Below the pieces are notes generated by a model, which made no database searches, had not been told where the DNA came from, and worked only from the letters and a program-made list of their open reading frames with translations. A program made the translations under genes and the position numbers. A stretch of DNA of 33,239 nt from contig DBRJ01000007.1 in NCBI GenBank assembly GCA_002305915.1, positions 29,674 to 62,912 on the forward strand, read 5' to 3'. The DNA is from Pelotomaculum sp. UBA1371. GTDB taxonomy: Bacteria > Bacillota > Desulfotomaculia > Desulfotomaculales > Pelotomaculaceae. Every line of letters begins with the position of its first letter. Position 1 is the stretch's first letter. Of this stretch, positions 23,069 to 29,665 are shown piece by piece.

Positions 23069-23383
23069 ATGTTCGAGGACAAATTGCTTACCTGCAAGGA
23101 TTGTGGAAAGGATTTTATTTTTTCAGTGCATGAACAGGAATTCTTTGCTGAGAAGGGATTGGAACACGCACCATCACGTTGCCAGGAGTGCCGTGCGGCT
23201 AGAAAAGCCAGAATGAGTGAAGCTGGTTACAAAAGAACGGACGGACGGACCGGAGCGGTGCGGCAAACCTTTGAAGCTGTCTGCGCAGAGTGTGGAGTTA
23301 CCACCGATGTGCCGTTCAAGCCGAAAGAGGACCGGCCTGTATATTGCCAGCGGTGCTACCGGCAAAAAAGGCAGAGATATTAA
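23069..23383 (+). CDS. Double zinc-ribbon protein
   Basis: A 104-residue protein with four CxxC pairs that form two probable zinc sites: Cys9/12 with Cys38/41, and Cys72/75 with Cys93/96. The N-terminal half (LTCKDCGKDFIFSVHEQEFF) fits the probable zinc-ribbon family common in clostridia. The C-terminal half (CAECGVTTDVPFKPKEDRP, then YCQRCY) fits a second ribbon often attached to it. A basic, Gly/Arg-rich linker lies between, suggesting nucleic-acid contact. GGGAGG precedes ATG 23069; an upstream frame from 23024 lacks a site. Function is unknown. Confidence 0.85.
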   Translation: MFEDKLLTCKDCGKDFIFSVHEQEFFAEKGLEHAPSRCQECRAARKARMSEAGYKRTDGRTGAVRQTFEAVCAECGVTTDVPFKPKEDRPVYCQRCYRQKRQRY

Positions 23384-23427
23384 AATTTACCGGGGGGAAA
23401 CCCCGTTTATCTTGTGGGGTGTTTTAG

Positions 23428-23871
23428 TTGAAAGTATATGTCAATATAGATGGTGGGAGCCGTGGCAACCCCGGTCCTGCTGCTACCGCTATGATCATAA
23501 CCGGCGGGGACGGAAAGGTGCTGACAACCAGGAGCAAGTTTTTGGGACCCTCCCTGACCAACAACTACGCCGAGTGGAGCGCTCTGGAGGAAGCGGTGGA
23601 GGCGCTTGTTTACCTGGCCGGGGAATACGGTGGACTGGAGGCTGAGGTAAGGAGCGACAGCGAGTTGGTAGTGCGCCAGTTTAACCGTCAATACAAAATA
23701 AAAGAGCCGACTCTTCAGGAGATAGCCTGGCGTGTTTGGGAAAGCCTGGCGATGAGTCCCTCTCTTCAGGTATCTGTCAAGCATGTGCCCAGGGAGGAAA
23801 ACAAGGAGGCGGATGCCGCTGTTAACCGTGAGCTCGACAGCTATCTGGAGTGGTTCGAAACGGTTAAATAG
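23428..23871 (+). CDS. RNase H family protein
   Basis: A 147-residue RNase HI-like nuclease, expected to cut RNA in RNA-DNA hybrids. The family's acidic active site is complete: Asp8 in VNIDGGSRGNPGP, Glu49 in NNYAEWSAL, Asp77 in VRSDSELVV and Asp129 in EADAAVN. The basic handle region of E. coli RnhA appears to be missing, as in several Gram-positive paralogues. The start is TTG 23428, preceded by GTGGGGTG. It lies 44 bases after the zinc-ribbon gene with a small GGGG/CCCC hairpin between them, so the two probably share a transcript. Confidence 0.9.
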   Translation: MKVYVNIDGGSRGNPGPAATAMIITGGDGKVLTTRSKFLGPSLTNNYAEWSALEEAVEALVYLAGEYGGLEAEVRSDSELVVRQFNRQYKIKEPTLQEIAWRVWESLAMSPSLQVSVKHVPREENKEADAAVNRELDSYLEWFETVK

Positions 23872-23958
23872 TTTTACAAGTTCTAAACTTTAGGAGGAAA
23901 TGTTGTTTTAAATCTTGAATTATCAAAATATAAATACCATTACAGAGGAGGCGGTATT

Positions 23959-24348
23959 CTGACTATTTTTAAAAAGGTAACAGAAGGAGCAAAAAGTATT
24001 GGTGAAGGCGCCAGGACAATTGGTAAGAAGTCCAGCGACCTGGTTGAGACAACCAGGTTAAAGATGGAAATTTCAAAATTGGAAAAAGAGATGGAGAACA
24101 ACCTTTCTGCGTTGGGCAACCTTGTTTTTATGCAGCATAAGGGAGAAGAGGGATTAGAAGAAGAAGTGGACCGCCTGCTCCGAAGCACCGGGGAACTTGA
24201 GACAGAAATCGCCGAAATGCACGAGCAAATTGTCAGGCTGAATCCCAAGCCTCCCACATGCCCCAGTTGTCAGACCCAGCTTCCCTATGTCGCAAAGTTT
24301 TGTTATATTTGTGGAGCTAAAATAATCAACGACAACCCTGCCGAGTAA
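23959..24348 (+). CDS. Coiled-coil zinc-ribbon protein, probable rare start codon
   Basis: About 129 residues if started at CTG 23959. The N-terminus reads TIFKKVTEGAKSIGEGART, typical of clostridial proteins with an amphipathic/coiled-coil N-terminus and C-terminal zinc ribbon. A long coiled coil spans ~35-95 (MEISKLEKEMENNL to EMHEQIVRL), and a zinc ribbon follows with Cys101/104 and Cys115/118. AGAGGAGG lies seven bases before CTG 23959 (ATT 23956 is also possible). The first ATG (24064) would remove 35 conserved-looking residues and has no ribosome binding site. Function is unknown; a terminator follows. Confidence 0.7.
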   Translation: MTIFKKVTEGAKSIGEGARTIGKKSSDLVETTRLKMEISKLEKEMENNLSALGNLVFMQHKGEEGLEEEVDRLLRSTGELETEIAEMHEQIVRLNPKPPTCPSCQTQLPYVAKFCYICGAKIINDNPAE

Positions 24349-24377
24349 TAAGTATTATTGATAATCAACCAGATCAT

Positions 24378-24409
24378 GACAGCCTTGTCATTAACAGGCT
24401 GTCTTTTTT
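24378..24409 (+). terminator. Rho-independent terminator
   Basis: GACAGCCT (24378-24385) and AGGCTGTC (24396-24403) enclose a ten-base loop, followed by six T. It ends the coiled-coil zinc-ribbon transcript. Confidence 0.85.
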
Positions 24410-24421
24410 ATCCCTGTATAA

Positions 24422-24467
24422 TTGACAATATTTTGTCATAGCCAATATGCATAAAGAAATGTATAAT
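24422..24467 (+). promoter_or_regulatory. Candidate promoter region of the riboswitch-controlled hydrolase
   Basis: TTGACA (24422-24427) and TTGTCA (24433-24438) form a small inverted repeat (TGACAA-TATT-TTGTCA). A perfect TATAAT is at 24462-24467, just before the riboswitch, but spacing to either -35-like box is not ideal. Transcription probably begins near 24474. Confidence 0.45.
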
Positions 24468-24478
24468 TGTAAAAAAAA

Positions 24479-24672
24479 AGGCCGAATCCCCTATCCAGGG
24501 GGTACGGGGGAATCTTTTCGGGTGAATCGTGCAGGCGTGGAAGCCGGATCGTGAAGAATAAGATCCTGGTATCATAAGTGCCGTCTTAGTTACCACCTGA
24601 AGGATACCTGTAATCCACGCTCAATCGCAGGGTGCCCTCAATCCGAACCCATTAACTAACCCCGGAGGCCGG
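24479..24672 (+). ncRNA. c-di-AMP riboswitch (ydaO/yuaA leader)
   Basis: The leader carries the conserved ydaO/yuaA blocks in order: GCCGAATCCC at the 5' end, GGTACGGGGGAATC, CGGGTGAATCGTGCAGGC, and near the 3' end AATCCGAACCC followed by ATTAACTAACCCCGGAGGC. The latter is the hallmark of the class. It sits directly before a LysM/SleB cell-wall hydrolase, a classic target. In this class c-di-AMP binding turns expression off. The distal part overlaps the region of the GGAGGAGGG ribosome binding site, so translational or terminator-linked control is possible. I assigned it from memory of the consensus, without a covariance search. Confidence 0.88.
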
Positions 24673-24689
24673 AGGAGGGACTTCAAGTT

Positions 24690-25460
24690 ATGAATGCTAC
24701 CCGTGTGCTCATGGGCTTTTTTGTTTTAGTTGCCGTTTTAACGCTGCCCGTAACTGCACAAGCCGCCAGCCATACCGTATCTCCCGGTGAAAGTCTTTAC
24801 CTGATCAGCCAAAACTACGGTATTTCTCTAAATAACCTGATGACAAGCAATGGTATCCAAAGCTCCTTGATTTATCCCGGGCAAAAGCTTTACATTCCCG
24901 ACAGTGCTGCCGGCGGCTATATGTACACAGTAAAGGCCGGGGACAGCATCTTCCAGATCGCCAGGCGGACCGGTGTTAATTACCAGGATATTATCAAACA
25001 AAACGGTCTCTACAACCCCGATCTGATTTATACCGGCTCAAACCTATACATACCCCCGGCTTCCAGTGGGGGAAGCGGACAGGGCCGGTCAGGGATAACT
25101 CCGCAGGATCTTGACCTCCTGGCCAGGCTGATTACCGCCGAGGCGGATGCCGAACCCTACGTGGGCAAGGTGGCGGTCGGTGCGGTTGTCTTGAACCGTG
25201 TGAGAAGCTCAACTTTCCCCAACAGTATCCGGAGTGTTATTTACCAGTATGAAGATGGGACCTACCAGTTCGAGCCGGTAATGAACGGTTGGATTAATCG
25301 TCCCGCCACGCCTGATTGTATCCGGGCGGCTAAAGATGCGGTGAATGGCTGGGATCCTACCAACGGCGCCGTCTATTTCTTTGCGACGTATGTTACGAAT
25401 AAATGGCTCTGGTCCAGGCCTTTAAGTACAATTATCGGGGGAGTTGCTTTCACTTATTGA
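24690..25460 (+). CDS. Cell-wall hydrolase, LysM-LysM-SleB
   Basis: A secreted peptidoglycan hydrolase, 256 residues. The signal peptide ends around AQAA (residue 26). LysM 1 spans ~28-70 (HTVSPGESLYLISQNYGI to YPGQKLYIP) and LysM 2 ~79-122 (YTVKAGDSIFQIARRTGV to LYIPP). A Gly/Ser linker leads to a SleB/CwlJ-type hydrolase domain from ~140 to the end, with the putative catalytic Glu151 in RLITAEADAE and GAVYFF near the C-terminus. SleB-type domains are lytic transglycosylases used in spore cortex lysis and wall turnover. Expression is expected to respond to c-di-AMP through the leader RNA. Confidence 0.93.
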   Translation: MNATRVLMGFFVLVAVLTLPVTAQAASHTVSPGESLYLISQNYGISLNNLMTSNGIQSSLIYPGQKLYIPDSAAGGYMYTVKAGDSIFQIARRTGVNYQDIIKQNGLYNPDLIYTGSNLYIPPASSGGSGQGRSGITPQDLDLLARLITAEADAEPYVGKVAVGAVVLNRVRSSTFPNSIRSVIYQYEDGTYQFEPVMNGWINRPATPDCIRAAKDAVNGWDPTNGAVYFFATYVTNKWLWSRPLSTIIGGVAFTY

Positions 25461-25682
25461 TTAAACAATTAAATAAACAGCTGGAAAAAAGGAAAATCCC
25501 GGGATTGACAAATTAATAGAATTCAAGCTGGAGATTTAAATAACTAATTGGGAGTCGCCGGCTAGTAAGCCTTACAGTTTAATAATGTTAAATGAGTTTT
25601 AAAGAGCATAAGGCAGGGAATTATGCCGGGCCAGTGGAATATAGTGGTGTATGTAATCTTTGTTGCTAAGTGGGGGTTGCCT

Positions 25683-26276
25683 GTGCGAATTGGTGTCGAT
25701 ATTGACGGGGTCCTGGCAGACAGCCTTTCCCTGTGGATCAATGAACTTAACAGTTACTTCAAAAAAAATAAGCGTGTGGAACAAATTCGTCTCCTGGATA
25801 TTTGCGAGACCTATGAGGTTACGCCACAGGAGTTATCCGGGTTTTTAGCCCGCAGGGGCAGGTATCTAATGACCAGACCGGAGCCCATAACAGGAGCTTC
25901 TCAATATCTGGGCATGATTAAAAAACAGCATGATGTTTATATTGTTACGGCGAGAGACGAAAGATACAGGCAGGAAACCATGGACTGGCTGAGTAAATAC
26001 AACCTGCCTTATGATGAATTGCTCCTCCTGGGTAGTCATGAAAAAAAAGAAGCCTGCCTTTCCAGAAACTTAAGCGTACTTGTGGAGGACACGCTGGAAA
26101 TCGGTGTTAAAGTTAGCTCGGCGGGGGTACCCGTATTGCTGCTGGATGCTCCCTATAACCAGGGTGCCCTGCCGGATCTTATTTACCGCGCGTATTCCTG
26201 GTTTGACGTATACCGGACAATTATTGTTGAGCCGCACCTGTTGAACCTGGCCTGCACAGCAGAGCGCCGGATATAG
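25683..26276 (+). CDS. HAD-superfamily 5'-nucleotidase (NT5C/YorS-like)
   Basis: A phosphatase of about 197 residues resembling the 5'(3')-deoxyribonucleotidase group of the HAD superfamily, which removes phosphate from (deoxy)nucleotides. The nucleophile motif is IGVDIDGVLADS (Asp6, Asp8). VYIVTARDERYRQETMDWL is motif II with its Thr, and VLVEDTLEIGVKVSSAGVPVLLLDAPYNQG is split between motif IV Asp and the PYN signature of this group. GTG 25683 follows GTGGGGGT and begins right at the first beta strand; TTG 25677 and ATG 25623 are less likely. The substrate is not certain. Confidence 0.82.
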   Translation: MRIGVDIDGVLADSLSLWINELNSYFKKNKRVEQIRLLDICETYEVTPQELSGFLARRGRYLMTRPEPITGASQYLGMIKKQHDVYIVTARDERYRQETMDWLSKYNLPYDELLLLGSHEKKEACLSRNLSVLVEDTLEIGVKVSSAGVPVLLLDAPYNQGALPDLIYRAYSWFDVYRTIIVEPHLLNLACTAERRI

Positions 26277-26406
26277 ATGAGAGTATTAATGTATAAATAT
26301 TTATCTGTGTTTATTTAAATAATACAAAATTTATTTGAAAGAGCCCTCTGTCTGCAAAGGAAGTGGGCAAGTCAGGCTGCAAAGACGATGAAAAATAAAA
26401 TGAAAA

Positions 26407-26445
26407 ACAGCCCTGAGATGGTTGGATGGTCCGGGCTGTCTTTTT
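26407..26445 (+). terminator. Rho-independent terminator
   Basis: ACAGCCC (26407-26413) and GGGCTGT (26433-26439) enclose a 19-base loop, followed by CTTTTT. It likely ends the nucleotidase transcript. Confidence 0.75.
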
Positions 26446-26533
26446 ATGAGTAAAGGTCTATAGGGGCTGATCCCTTCAGATTGTCCCGTCGTCTTGAGCC
26501 CTTTAAAGATTTTTTTGTTTCTTCGACTATCCC

Positions 26534-26560
26534 GAAACATTAATATATTATTAATGTTTC
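26534..26560. promoter_or_regulatory. Perfect 12-bp-arm palindrome upstream of fprA (candidate operator)
   Basis: GAAACATTAATA and TATTAATGTTTC are exact inverted repeats separated by TAT. The AT-rich, short-spaced dyad looks like a dimeric repressor site rather than a terminator. It lies about 180 bp before a gene for oxygen/NO detoxification, so a redox- or stress-sensing regulator is a reasonable guess. Confidence 0.5.
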
Positions 26561-26741
26561 TGTAAGGTGCGCTTAATTAACATATCTTATATTTAGATCA
26601 CAATAGAGCAGGCTATGTGTCGTCCGCATCAGCCAGGGGGAAAATGACGCAAGCCGCAGCTTAAATGGAGAGCCAGGGTCATTAAGCCTGTTAGCTCTTC
26701 AACGGTTTTGTTTTAATTGAGAAGGGAGGGACTTAACAGAG

Positions 26742-27926
26742 ATGAAACCAGTAGAGTTAAAAAAAGGGATTTACTGGGTAGGGGCAATCGACTGGGACTT
26801 ACGTAATTTTCATGGTTATCTAACTCCCCGGGGATCAACTTACAACGCTTATTTAATTGTGGATGAAAAGATTGTTCTCGTTGATGCGGTAAAGCAAACA
26901 TTGGCCGATGAACTCCTTAGCCGGGTAAGGGGTATAATTGACCCTGCCAAAATTGATTACCTGGTGGTTAATCACGTTGAGCCGGATCACTCGGGAAGTG
27001 TCCCCAGGATAATGGAGGCAGCGCCAGGGGCAAAGATTGTAACGTCACCCAGGGGGCAAAAGGGACTCCAGCGCTATTATAAAAAAGAATGGAATTACAT
27101 CCTGGTCAATTCCGGTGATGAACTCAAAACCGGCGCGCGGACCATGAAATTTGTGCATATGCCCATGGTTCACTGGCCCGAATCCATGGCCACCTATATT
27201 CCGGAGGAAAAACTGCTGCTGCCCAACGATGCTTTCGGACAGCATATTGCCTCTGTGGAACGCTTTGACGATGAGCTGGGCTGGGATATTGCCCGGGAGG
27301 AGGCAGGCATTTATTACGCAAATATTGTCTACCCCTATGGCAACCAGGTTAACAAGGTGCTGGACGCTGTGTCCCAACTGCCGGTAGAGATGATTGCCCC
27401 AAGCCATGGTGTAATCTGGCGTTCCCACATACCCGGAATAATTTCCTGCTACCGGAAGTGGGCCAATCACGAAGCTCCTGCAAAAGCCCTGATTATTTAC
27501 GACACCATGTGGGGTTCCACCCGGAAGATAGCCCAGGCCCTCCAGGATGGACTGGAAGACGCAGGCATTCCAGTTACGGTCAGATCCCTGCAGAATAACC
27601 ACATATCCCATATTGTGCCCGATCTTCTCAATTCCAGGGCTGTCCTGATCGGGACGCCTACTCTGAATAACGGAATGCTGCCCTCCGTAGCTGCCCTGTT
27701 GACCTATTTAAAAGGCTTGAGGCCCAAGAAAAAACTGGGGTTTGCCTTTGGCTCTTACGGATGGGGGGGCCAGGGCGCAACACTGGTACTGGAGGCTCTT
27801 CAGGAAATGGGCTGGGAGGTTCCCCTGGAAATGATCAATATCCAGTATAACCCCAATGCAGGGGAGTTGGACCGGGTTAGGGAAACGGGCCGAAAGCTGG
27901 CTCATATGGCTAAATTGATTGAATAA
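26742..27926 (+). CDS. fprA: Flavodiiron protein FprA
   Basis: Reduces O2 to water and/or NO to N2O in anaerobes, 394 residues. The N-terminal beta-lactamase-like diiron domain (1-~250) has the ligands His78, Glu80, Asp82 in NHVEPDHSG, and His144, Asp163 and His222. The C-terminal flavodoxin domain starts at about 254 (ALIIYDTMWGSTRKIAQAL) and includes GTPTLNNGMLP and FGSYGWGG for FMN binding. GGAGGGA precedes ATG 26742. The gene is followed after 15 bases by a flavin-reductase/rubredoxin gene, its probable electron donor, the same order as in Moorella. Confidence 0.96.
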   Translation: MKPVELKKGIYWVGAIDWDLRNFHGYLTPRGSTYNAYLIVDEKIVLVDAVKQTLADELLSRVRGIIDPAKIDYLVVNHVEPDHSGSVPRIMEAAPGAKIVTSPRGQKGLQRYYKKEWNYILVNSGDELKTGARTMKFVHMPMVHWPESMATYIPEEKLLLPNDAFGQHIASVERFDDELGWDIAREEAGIYYANIVYPYGNQVNKVLDAVSQLPVEMIAPSHGVIWRSHIPGIISCYRKWANHEAPAKALIIYDTMWGSTRKIAQALQDGLEDAGIPVTVRSLQNNHISHIVPDLLNSRAVLIGTPTLNNGMLPSVAALLTYLKGLRPKKKLGFAFGSYGWGGQGATLVLEALQEMGWEVPLEMINIQYNPNAGELDRVRETGRKLAHMAKLIE

Positions 27927-27941
27927 AAAGGAGATGAAAAC

Positions 27942-28622
27942 ATGAATCTGAAAGCGCTTTACAAAATTAGCTACGGCCTTTATATTATCACCTCCCGTAA
28001 GGGCGACCTGATCAACGGACAGATTGCCAATACCGTCTTTCAAATTTCAAACGAGCCGGCTACGATTGCCGTAAGCATTAACAAGAAAAACCTGACCCAT
28101 GAGTTTATCAAGGAGAGTAAACTGTTAGCGGTATCTGTTCTGGCCATGGATGCTCCCCTGTCTCTGATTGGGCATTTCGGTTTTAAATCAGGAAGGGAAG
28201 CAGATAAATTTGAAGGTATCAACTACCAGCTTGGGGACAGCGGCTTACCCCATGTTACCAGTGACACCCTCGCCTATCTTGAGGCCAGGGTTTTCCAGGA
28301 GGCGGACGCCGGTACTCACACCATTTTTATTGCCGAGATTACCGGTGCGGAAGTGCTGAAAGAAGGTGCTCCTCTGACTTATGCTTACTATCAGGAGGTA
28401 AAAAGAGGCAGTGTACCTAAAACAGCCCCTTCTTTTGTTCCGGAACCCAAGGAGAAGGCTGTTCTGGAAAAGTACGAGTGTTCCATCTGCGGCTACGTTT
28501 ACGATCCGGAACTGGGTGATCCGGAAAACGGCGTCGAGCCCGGGACACCCTTTGAGGCGCTTCCTGATAGTTGGGTCTGCCCTGTCTGCGGAGTTGACAA
28601 GACGGCTTTTAAATTACAGTAA
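27942..28622 (+). CDS. hrb: High-molecular-weight rubredoxin (flavin reductase-rubredoxin fusion)
   Basis: Electron donor to FprA, 226 residues. Residues 1-~150 are a flavin reductase-like (FMN-binding split-barrel) domain: ALYKISYGLYIITSRKGD, NTVFQISNEPATIAVSINK and GIFI-like THTIFIAEITGAE. A linker leads to a C-terminal rubredoxin from ~177, with iron ligands Cys180, Cys183, Cys213 and Cys216 (YECSICGYVYDPELGDP, WVCPVCGVDKTAF). AAAGGAGATG precedes ATG 27942. The two-gene order supports NAD(P)H to flavin to rubredoxin to FprA electron flow, as known for Moorella Hrb/FprA. Confidence 0.95.
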   Translation: MNLKALYKISYGLYIITSRKGDLINGQIANTVFQISNEPATIAVSINKKNLTHEFIKESKLLAVSVLAMDAPLSLIGHFGFKSGREADKFEGINYQLGDSGLPHVTSDTLAYLEARVFQEADAGTHTIFIAEITGAEVLKEGAPLTYAYYQEVKRGSVPKTAPSFVPEPKEKAVLEKYECSICGYVYDPELGDPENGVEPGTPFEALPDSWVCPVCGVDKTAFKLQ

Positions 28623-28748
28623 GTAAAGCATTTTTGTGACTGGTTAAGTTGCAGAGTTAGACATCATGTCTCTGACACGGCGCCGCCAGAGGATAAAAAA
28701 TACTCAGGATAGTTAAATAACTGGTGTTAGTTGTTGAAGATCAAGGTG

Positions 28749-28776
28749 AAAATGGCCTGTTTCCCGGGCCATTTTT
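28749..28776 (+). terminator. Probable terminator after fprA-hrb
   Basis: AAAATGGCC and GGCCATTTT form a 9-bp stem with a nine-base loop, and the descending arm merges into a T-run. It lies about 125 bases after the hrb stop. Confidence 0.6.
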
Positions 28777-28894
28777 CGCGTTTTTCCAACAAAGGGGTAC
28801 TAGGTCAAGGAAAGTTATTACAGATTTCAACTTTTACCCGGGCTCTTTGTAGGGATTGCGGTTGTCGTATTGAATTATTCAATATAGCCTGTTC

Positions 28895-29173
28895 ATGCTG
28901 GGAGTGGATTGGAATTTGTTCATCTATATCCTGCTAATCAATGTCGTGGGATTTGGTGTTATGTGGTATGACAAAACAATAGCCAAGGCAGGTAAGTATA
29001 AACACCGGGTGGCCGAGAGCAGGATCTTTTTAATTGCCCTGGCCGGCGGCGCCCTTGGTGTTTTTATAGGGATGGAGTTATTCAAGCATAAAACAAAAAA
29101 ACTAAAGTTTACTATTTTTATACCAGCAATTATAATTCTGCAATTAGTTGTTTTAAGGATGTTGCTTTTATAA
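28895..29173 (+). CDS. DUF1294 family membrane protein
   Basis: A 92-residue small membrane protein of the DUF1294 family (function unknown). Helix 1 is at ~8-24, then MWYDKTIAKAGKYKHRVAES, a conserved family stretch, helix 2 (FLIALAGGALGVFIGMELF), a short basic segment HKTKKLKF, and helix 3 to the end. The ATG at 28895 has no good ribosome binding site; GTG 28904 or TTG 28916 could be the true start, the latter behind GGGAGTGG. It seems to stand alone. Confidence 0.78.
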   Translation: MLGVDWNLFIYILLINVVGFGVMWYDKTIAKAGKYKHRVAESRIFLIALAGGALGVFIGMELFKHKTKKLKFTIFIPAIIILQLVVLRMLLL

Positions 29174-29191
29174 TTTTTCCTCAAAAAGGAG

Positions 29192-29311
29192 CAAAATGAT
29201 TTTAACGCCATAAGCCGGCCGGAAGCCATCAAGAAAATTAAGGAAAAAGCCGGAACACAATTCGACCCGGAATTGGTAGAGGTATTTTTGTCGAATGCCG
29301 GTTTAGTTTAA
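29192..29311 (+). pseudogene. Remnant of the C-terminus of an HD-GYP-type protein
   Basis: A 39-codon open stretch before the stop at 29309 reads AISRPEAIKKIKEKAGTQFD and then PELVEVFLSNAGLV. That is the C-terminal helix pattern of HD-GYP phosphodiesterases (EAL..I..GAGTQFDPEVV..F). There is no start codon in this frame and an in-frame stop lies just upstream at 29171, so the rest of the gene is missing. The nearby AAAAAGGAGCAAAATG start opens another frame that stops after five codons. It is best seen as a deletion remnant that kept its terminator. Confidence 0.6.
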
Positions 29312-29325
29312 TAAACCGGCATTCG
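29292..29325 (+). terminator. Strong stem-loop at the end of the HD-GYP remnant
   Basis: CGAATGCCGGTTTA and TAAACCGGCATTCG form a perfect 14-bp stem with a six-base loop. The remnant's stop codon lies in the loop. No T-run follows, but the stem is very stable. Confidence 0.6.
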
Positions 29326-29366
29326 GATCTATAGGATTAAAAGCTTTTCATAGCGGCCAAAATGAA

Positions 29367-29393
29367 AGAACAAGCTCCCCTGGAGCTTGTTCT
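29367..29393 (-). terminator. Perfect hairpin, likely terminator of tRNA-Val
   Basis: AGAACAAGCTCC and GGAGCTTGTTCT form a 12-bp stem with loop CCT. On the minus strand it is followed by TTCATTTTGG, and on the plus strand by ACTTTTC, so it may work both ways. It is about 90 bases beyond the tRNA-Val 3' end. Confidence 0.65.
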
Positions 29394-29415
29394 ACTTTTC
29401 TGTGGATAAAATCAC

Positions 29416-29437
29416 ATAAGGTCTCAATAAGGTCTCA
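29416..29437. repeat. Tandem 11-bp direct repeat downstream of tRNA-Val
   Basis: ATAAGGTCTCA occurs twice back to back (29416-29426 and 29427-29437), 48 bases past the 3' end of tRNA-Val. It matches in layout the repeat beside tRNA-Thr, but not in sequence. Such pairs resemble arm-type integrase sites. No integrase is nearby. Confidence 0.6.
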
Positions 29438-29484
29438 AACCCATTTATCTACATACCTCCGATCCCCGGAGGCCTTGATATTAC

Positions 29485-29559
29485 TGGTGGGGATAGCTGG
29501 TTTCGAACCAGCGACCTCTTGAATGTGAGTCAAGCGCTCTCCCGCTGAGCTATACCCCC
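29485..29559 (-). tRNA. tRNA-Val (anticodon CAC)
   Basis: A full cloverleaf of 75 bases on the minus strand. The acceptor GGGGGTA pairs with TATCCCC (one G-U). The D-arm is GCTCAGCGGGAGAGC; the anticodon stem CTTGA/TCAAG holds loop CTCACAT with anticodon CAC (reads GTG, Val). The T-arm is GCTGG-TTCGAAA-CCAGC, and CCA is encoded. Confidence 0.96.
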
Positions 29560-29586
29560 AGATTCACTTTCCTTGAAACATTTTTT

Positions 29587-29615
29587 ATTGTAGCACAAAA
29601 AGGAGCGAAAAACAA
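29587..29615 (-). promoter_or_regulatory. Promoter of tRNA-Val
   Basis: On the minus strand TTGTTT (29610-29615) and TACAAT (29587-29592) are 17 bp apart, about 28 bp before the tRNA 5' end. The -10 box is the same as that of tRNA-Thr. Confidence 0.65.
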
Positions 29616-29665
29616 GGGTTCAAAGAGCAAGGGACGCACTCGCATTTTGGGAAAAGTCCTGATTA

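Larger units (their letters stand above)
26277..26741. other. Intergenic region with terminator and AT-rich palindrome
   Basis: No gene is supported in these 465 bases. It contains a terminator (26407-26445) and a perfect AT-rich palindrome (26534-26560) upstream of fprA. The rest probably holds the fprA promoter and leader, but no clear -35/-10 pair stands out. Confidence 0.6.

Noticed and set aside
28731..28937. 68-residue frame overlapping the DUF1294 start
   Set aside because: It runs through the terminator hairpin and into the DUF1294 gene in another frame; composition is not protein-like.
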